Shown here in pieces: positions 57,479-64,000 of a stretch of 64,000 bases of DNA. Where the stretch lies: the NCBI GenBank assembly GCA_002104935.1, contig MCGT01000010.1:1-64000 (forward strand), read 5' to 3'. Within the stretch, counting starts at the first letter, position 1. Every line of letters starts with the position of its first letter. The notes below the pieces were generated by a model. The model was not told the DNA's origin. It saw only the letters and a program-made list of their open reading frames with translations, and searched no databases. The translations under genes and the position numbers were made by a program. This DNA is from Hesseltinella vesiculosa. Taxonomy: Eukaryota; Mucoromycota; Mucoromycetes; Mucorales; Cunninghamellaceae.

Positions 57479-60400
57479 TCACTGGTGGATTTCGACTTCT
57501 GGCAGCTGCCGTTGTTCAACAAATCGACGAAGGTCAGCCATCATATCGCCAAACGTGCGTGGGTTTTGTTCTGGAGCTCGTAAGCGCTGGATCCATTTCG
57601 ACAGACCTTGGACATGCTTTGGCGAGGTGAATCGTTCTTCCAAAAGAATAATAGCGCCTAATGCATATAAAAAAAAAAGGTGTGAGAACACCTCAAACGC
57701 TACAAGCCAGCCGCTTATCGTTACCCCAATCCTATTTTTACGAAAAAATAAAAAATGAGAAAATTTGCTTTTGTGATTGACAATATTTGTTCTGATAACC
57801 ACCTTTTTGTGTCTGATGCAGCGGCCGAGCGCCTGGTTGATTGCTAATATAAAGTCAAGGTAAGCCTCAAGCTGCCTTTTCTGAGGTTATTATTATTATT
57901 ATTTTTTTTTTTTTACCGCGGTAGGCTTGACTGTCATACCACTCGTTACCGCCAATTACTTCTCGCTTGCCAAGGAGCTGCCTTTTCTTCTTGTCATTAT
58001 ATTTTCTTTTTTGCGAAATCTGGGTATCTTTCCTATAGATGACAAAAGCGATGGCAAAGACATCGGCGTGATAATCAGGAAAATAAAGAACTTGAAAAGT
58101 GCGGGTTGTCTTACAAGTTTGGGTAGGGTACACCAATGGCAACCACTGCCCGGCAGTCATTGTTGCTAAAATCAATCCCTTCGCTGACTTTCCCCCGGTA
58201 TACCTAATATCAAAAATGAGATGGTTAAACGGATGCATTTGACTTAGATGGGCATCTCAACTTGCAGCAAAAAAAAGAGCGCCGTTGGTAGTTTTGTCGC
58301 GGTCATCTGCTTGGATTTGTTCGCTTTCTCGGATACTGCTGTAAAAATCGCTGATCAATTTTACAAACTTGGACTTGTTGTCACCACGAGGTTCTACAGA
58401 TTGAGTAGATCGTCAACGCTCTGACTATATCCTTACAATATCTACGCGCCACTACCACCACCTCCTCTTTACCAGTGAAGATTCGTTTCTTGCTTGCCAA
58501 TGAATCATATATGCCAGTCGTCTAAAATAGAAAGGAACAATGAGTACAAAATCAATGCTTCCAAACAAAAATGAACTACTTACCTTCCAGCGATTCAGAA
58601 GCTTGTCCATGGCTGAATATGACGGAAGGAAACACAGCACTCCAAATGGCACAGCATCTACGATTTGCTGCAATGCTAATACGACCGGGAAATTAAAAAA
58701 TCATCTATCTTACTTGCAAAATCCAGATACCAGCACCGCCTTTTTTCATTTTTTACCTTGGCCAATCCCATCTTGGTACTGTAGTGTTTCCATGGTTGCG
58801 AATACGCCTTTTAACACGCTGCCGTTTGGACTAAGAGAAGAGAAGCCTTTTTTAAAATAAAACTGCTGAGAGAGGCGGTGGGGGATCTGGTTACGCGATG
58901 GGCATGGTTTTGATCCACACTTGAGATTTGTCAATCACGTGATTTGTTTCGATGCAATGGTCACTATGAACAAAGAAAATCAGTAAACCAAAGAGGTCGC
59001 CAAGATCATTTTGAGAGATACAATTTGGTTTCCAGCTCGGTGGCAAAGGTATCCAGCTAAGGCGGAGCAAAAAGACATAGGGGTGAGCGGCAAAATGATC
59101 AACTTGGTTTAGGCGATGCTTACTGGTGACAAGGTGCCACTGGTCAAGACCATCGAATGAGTCATGGACGACAGCTCACTGAACACAATACCAGGGTTGT
59201 GGCACCTGATATTACAATAATGAGTAAGTACATCCGTTTTTTATCTCTTGCAGGGTAAAGTGATTACCAAAAGGCGAGTTTGTACGCCCACGATGCATCT
59301 TCATGAGAGAAAAAGAAAGGTTAGCGGCTGGCATGTCATCCTGCACGTCCAACTTTTACCTCGAGCATAGGTTGTGTTTGTATGGATCTTCTTGATAAGC
59401 ACCATGCTATAATCATCTTGCCGGTTTTTCCCTTCTTGAAACAGATAGCCAAGAACCATAAACAGGCCTACGATAATAATTAGAGGTAAGCTGACCTTTT
59501 CCCAGCTCTGAGCTTGTCCTCAACTTTCCAGTACTGATTCTTACCATCGAGGACTTTGAGGTCAGCGGATGGGAGGCACCGGGCGGATCTTGAATTAGAT
59601 GGTTCAGAACGAGCATCTGCAGGCGCACCTTCGGTCATCATAAAGAATTCCTCAACGTCGTCGGACGGGTCCAGTCGGCTAACTTCGTTGGTGTGTTTTT
59701 TTACAGCAGCAAATGCTGGTAGCAAGAATTCCTTCAGAGTCATTGCATTGATACGCATGCTGGTCAGCTTTTCAAAAATATCCTGACCAGACCACCTAGC
59801 AAAAAAAAAAAAAAAAAAAAAGGGGGGGGGAGGAGGGCCGTGGGTGTGCCAGGTTGGTTGTGAGTATTGCTTGCCAGCAATATGTTTGGTGCCTGGTGTT
59901 TTCACTTACAATCGAATGTGTCGGTCATACTCTTTGATTGTGTACGTCTCGTTGGTATCTAATATCCATTCCAGCACAGAATCCACCACCTATTTGCGTA
60001 AAATATAATGGATCAAATGAGAGTGGGAAAAAAAAAAGCTGGATTGCTTACAAAATGGATGTGATTATGCTGTTCGGGTAAAATGCCAGCTTCGGTGATT
60101 TCTCGTAGATGCTTTTTGATGCGCTTCAATTCAGATTCACTAACTTCAAATGAACCAGAGCTCCGGGATATGTCTTCAATATTGTGAGCTACATACCAAA
60201 TAGAACGAAACAATGGATGAGACCCTAGACAAAAAATGTCTTTGCATACCTTCGTCAATAATGATGACGTCCTCGCCGATTTCTAAGCGTTCCCGCAGCA
60301 CTAAAAATGAGGGACGAGAATATTAATTTTCCACGGTTTTTAACATGACTGAAATGGCTCTTACGAGGACTGATCACGTAATTGTACGGGCAAAAAATGA

Positions 60401-61932
60401 CTTCAGCTTGATTGTAGAGGGTTTGCGACGCAAAATAAGGACATCCTAGCAAAAAAAAAAAAAAAAAAAAAAAGTTGGCCATTTTCATGCACATTGTCAG
60501 CTCACATCCGTTGTATTACCTTGCACAGAGCGGCCGACTTTGTTAATGTCTTCAATATCCCAGATATTGCCGTAGTTTGGAGCAATCTTGGGGTGGGCAA
60601 GCACCTTTCCTTTCCGGTGGGAAAAACTACAAGCATTCTTGTCACGCAGCTTTTTGCTAAAAAAAAATTAACATAAAAATTGAAGGCGGATGAGCGAGGC
60701 GCTGATGCCCTCACAGTATTGTTACCAATCATCATCTTTTGTATTTGAGTTCGCCAGCTTGGGGTGAACTTGAAGGGAAAGAATGAGATGACTTTACTGG
60801 ATATTTCCCCCCTGGAAACTTACTGCAAAGCTGTTCACGGCTACCTAGGACCGCCATCCTTGGACGATAAGAAGTGTTGTTCCTCAGTTCACCAATCAGC
60901 TGCTGAATTTGCTTATGCCTATTTCAATAGAAAGAGGGCGATAGGGAGGTGAGCAACACAAAGGCTGGCGTTCGTTGCTTACGTTCGGCTGCACACAAAA
61001 ATGCGGGGCATTTTCACTGGTGGCTCCTTGGGAGATTGAGTGGGGTCAGCTACTTGCTTGTGCATTTTTAACGGAACGTCCGATTGTGTTTCCAATAATG
61101 AGACGTCGGATGGCGTCTGGAGAGCCTGGGACGACAAAGGTGCAGCTGCGTCGGAGGCGGTGCCGCAGGATGACACTGGGTCGAATGCTTCGGCGGGGGC
61201 CTGGTTGAAGATCTTACGGCGCTTGGACACTTGGATGGGCTGGAAATCGTCGCTGTCTTCGGCATCGGACCGCAAGTCTGGTAAGATACCACGGAGCAAC
61301 GAATGAGGTCCAATCTGAATAGGTGCTGTATCGTCCTTGGCGCCGGTACAAGCTGGATCGCCATTGTCCATCGTTTTGTTCTCGTTGTTTGCGATCAGCG
61401 CAATTTCTTCGCGCAGTAGTTGTTCTGCCTGGGCTTTGGCTTTGGCATTAGCCTCTATGTATTCTTGTTCTCGCTGTTCTCGTAGCTCTTTGACACGATG
61501 ACGCTGCCAAGCTAAGAAATGAGAGTAATCTATAAGAATCGCAAGAAGCGGTCAAGACTGCCTGGAATATCTTACCCAGGGAAGCACACAGAATGGCCAG
61601 CGATTTGCCTGAGCCTGATAAAGTAGAAATGTGAGCGATCAGGTATGGAATGGAGCGAGCTGGGCCGATTACCGGTTGGGCTTTCTAACAAGGCATTTTC
61701 TTTCTTTTTCAAGGCTTGAATGATCTAGTTGTCAATGAAGCGGGTGGGATCAGCTAAAGATAACGATTGGGCGTCAGCTGTACCTTTGCCATGAGCTGAA
61801 TTTGCGCCGGATCTACGAGAGAGTACAAAGTAAAATGTTGAGCGACAATAACAGATGATATGAAAAGCGATTACATGGCTTAAAAGGGAACTCTACTTGG
61901 ACACCACATATAGGCATTGTTATGCTAGACAT
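57479..61932 (-). CDS. BRIP1: FANCJ/BRIP1-like Fe-S superfamily 2 DNA helicase
   Basis: The ATG at 61932-61930 gives [19 protein letters not shown]. Then come motif I split by an intron ([19 protein letters not shown]), a ~150-aa acidic insertion ([18 protein letters not shown]), motif Ia ([19 protein letters not shown]), Fe-S cluster region cysteines ([41 protein letters not shown]), motif II ([15 protein letters not shown]), [16 protein letters not shown], motif V ([17 protein letters not shown] then GVPYPNL) and motif VI ([16 protein letters not shown]), ending with [10 protein letters not shown]. The insertion and the LSKW..RL tail favour FANCJ over Chl1/DDX11 and Rad3. FANCJ unwinds DNA 5'-3' in interstrand crosslink repair and G-quadruplex removal. 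The gene has more than a dozen introns, several with long poly-A (sense poly-T). About 1,000 aa. Confidence 0.88.
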
Positions 61933-62058
61933 CTTGACCAGAAGAATAGGCGCAAGCACACAATATAGGGAAGGGAAAAAAAAAAAAAAAAAAAGCAAAA
62001 CGCGGAAAAAGAGGCGACTTTCTTTTTCTGGTTCTCTTTCAACTTTCTTTTTTGTACC
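61933..62058. promoter_or_regulatory. Short bidirectional promoter, FANCJ-like and coiled-coil gene
   Basis: Only 126 bp separate the two divergent ATGs (61930-61932 minus, 62059 plus). The interval holds a ~17-nt A run (61977-61994) and no TATA. Shared regulation is inferred from geometry only. Confidence 0.45.
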
Positions 62059-64000
62059 ATGTCTCAAGAAAAGAGAAAATGGGATCAGTTTACCGATCCA
62101 TGGGAGGCTGAAGCCATGGAACTAGCATCTCTCAGGTAAACGACGTCCCCTCTTATTTATTTTTCCACAGCATGGTCTTGCTCATTTTCGTTTTGCAGTA
62201 AACCAAAGATATCGACCACAGAACGCTATGCATCCATCATGAAGCAGCAGAACGATGAACTTTTGTAATATAGCTTCGCATAATCTTGACCGCGCCTTAT
62301 TCACACTTCTTATTCACACTGCCACTTTATACAATAATCATAGACGTTCCTATGCTTCTGCGCAAGAACAGCTCTCTTTTTTTCAGGCTCAACTGGACGA
62401 AGTGAACCAGGGGATCCAAGCGGAACAGCAAAAGCAGACCAAATGTGAGGTAAACTATAAAACACTTCAAATCACGCTTTCAACGAACCTTGCAAAGACT
62501 CACGTTTCTCTCTTTGGCAAAGCAAATGGTGCACCTGATAAACCAGATCCAACAGCACCAGAATGGTAACGAATAGAGGTTCAAAATGGAGACGAAGGAT
62601 GTTCAACGGTTCTATGACTTTTTATTGGCGTAGACCAACATACAATGAACATGTATCAAAATGTACATGCTATGGATAGGATATGCAACCATGAGGAAGC
62701 ACTGTTGGCCAAACTGGAAACACTCAAGCTTCACTGTGATGCTCAATTTGATAAAGACTGGGACAAATTCCAAAACTCCACCGATGAACGAGTCGAAGAC
62801 GACATGAAACGTCTGATACAAGAGTAAGAATGCTACTCACAGACAACAGTCATCTATTAACAGGTTATCCTCTGTCATTCCCCCCCCCCTGTCGACTACA
62901 TAGTAATTTGATTTTGGAGCAACGTGAGTGCAAGGCACAGGTGCGGTCTCGTGAGCAAAAGGCTGTGCAGCAAGAACTGGAACGACTTTTTGGCGAGTTG
63001 AAAGATCAGCCATTATCTTACAAAGTGCTGATGTAAGGACAGGAGATGATGATATGGAACGCGACAACTCACCCAGCGACCGACATAGGGACTATAAGAA
63101 AAAATACACAGCCAAGAGTAAACGGCATGAACAGCTGCAACTCCGATTCAACCCGTCTCAATGTCAAAACATTTGGGCGACTGCACAAGTACAAGCACCC
63201 TTTCGGTCTATCCAACGCTCTTTACAAGAAGATGAATATGAAGAATCTTGGATCAAATGTACAAAGGCAAGATTTTTTTTTCTAGAAGAAAGACAGAGAG
63301 AGGTCGTAAAGGAAACGGCAGGCTTAAACATCTTTGCAGTTGCTTCATGGTCTGATGCGCCGCCGGTCGGTCCAACAAGTCGTTGGCTATGGCCATGAAA
63401 TAGCCTTTAAGCTCTTACTCCTTTACCACCAAACGTGGATTGACTTTGTGCAAGAGTTAGCGACACTTTGTGACAAGGTGGTAGTTCGAGATAAAAAAAA
63501 CAGTGGCCAACGACAGCTTATCCATTATTTTATGTTCGCTTTAGACAATACCCCATGCATGGGACAATGGTCGGGGGCTAATACCTAAAAAAATCAAAAA
63601 ATTACTGGTTCAGTATTACTCTGATGATTCTGACGCGTGTACAGACACATGTGACCAGGATATTGTGGATTTCTTGGCCAGATTTGCGTCCGAGGAAACC
63701 GCGCGCAACAAGGAATGGACAAAAGAATGCAATGCAAGTTTGGATGCCATTTGCCAGCTGTAATGCTCGTTGTCGCAGCTGAGAATAATCCATTGACCTT
63801 TCCATTCTTTATATGCACAGCGACCATGTCAAGATCCAAATCGATGAATTGCTCTTTGGGAAAAGCCTTTATAGAGACCGTGTCCATTTAAAACCAAAGG
63901 TAGATAAGGGGTGATATGACCTTGTTGACTGAATCTATGGTCTCTCATCTTATCAAAATCATCTAGGAGTATGATCAAATGCAGTTTGTGCTGGACAGAG
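62059..64000 (+). CDS. Coiled-coil protein of unknown function (3' end outside window)
   Basis: Exon 1 62059-62135 (MSQEKRKWDQFTDPWEAEAM), exon 2 62199-62264 (KPKISTTERYASIMKQQNDE), exon 3 62344-62449 (RSYASAQEQLSFFQAQLDEV). These are followed by an exon with QMVHLINQIQQHQN and exons with NHEEALLAKLETLKLHCDAQ, DERVEDDMKRLIQE, LILEQRECKAQVRSREQKA, ERLFGELKDQPLSYKVL and DYKKKYTAKSKRHEQLQLRF. Heptad-like Leu/Gln/Glu patterns suggest a mostly coiled-coil protein. Later exons read HEIAFKLLLLYHQTWIDFVQ and KKLLVQYYSDDSDACTDTC. Introns are short (about 60-80 nt). I do not recognise the family; a structural, cytoskeletal or chromosome-associated role would fit. The frame is open at the window edge. 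Confidence 0.65.

Overview
The window looks like a nuclear segment of an early-diverging (Mucoromycota-type) fungus. The evidence is short intron-rich genes with GT-AG introns of about 50-250 nt, very long poly-T/poly-A tracts in introns and intergenic DNA, fungus-specific genes such as a Rax2-type polarity protein, and genes typical of animals and early fungi (a BRIP1/FANCJ-like helicase, a fused lysine-ketoglutarate reductase/saccharopine dehydrogenase, GNL1, a Rab3GAP non-catalytic subunit). The phylum assignment is inference; no rRNA or marker gene is present to prove it.

Layout. 1-576: the decayed 3' end of a Ty3/gypsy chromovirus-type retrotransposon (frameshifted chromodomain, polypurine tract, complete 3' LTR). 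590-9300: a tandem array with a ~714-bp period, built from a ~370-bp A module and one or two ~173-bp B modules, interrupted once at 3.8-4.25 kb. 9.4-17.9 kb: two direct copies of a zinc-finger/tyrosine-recombinase gene region. The first copy is a 3'-truncated, internally deleted pseudogene; the second is apparently intact (10 exons, ~1,150 aa) and carries the R, R, H, Y residues of a tyrosine recombinase. 17.9-20.3 kb: repeat-rich, no convincing gene.

20.3-28.7 kb: three minus-strand genes (GNL1-like GTPase, Rab3GAP2-like protein, APC-family amino-acid permease). 28.7-31.5 kb: a large imperfect inverted repeat and a small unplaced coding piece. 31.5-46 kb: SYF1 splicing factor (+), a small membrane protein (+), heme oxygenase (-), a PPR protein (+), a GNAT acetyltransferase (-) and bifunctional AASS (+) sharing a divergent promoter region. 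46.4-53.4 kb: a Rax2-like type I membrane protein with a long repetitive cytoplasmic tail ending in an SH3 domain. 53.4-57.4 kb: transposon-rich, with a DDE transposase fragment, a ~1-kb near-perfect palindrome and a zinc-finger relic. 57.5-64 kb: FANCJ-like helicase (-), divergent from a coiled-coil gene (+) that runs off the end.

The host genes are functionally unrelated housekeeping genes (splicing, DNA repair, lysine metabolism, heme turnover, trafficking, polarity), not a pathway cluster. The accessory interest lies in the tandem array, the zinc-finger/tyrosine-recombinase family with its truncated duplicate, a dispersed ~300-450-bp repeat family present in at least six copies, and two large palindromes.
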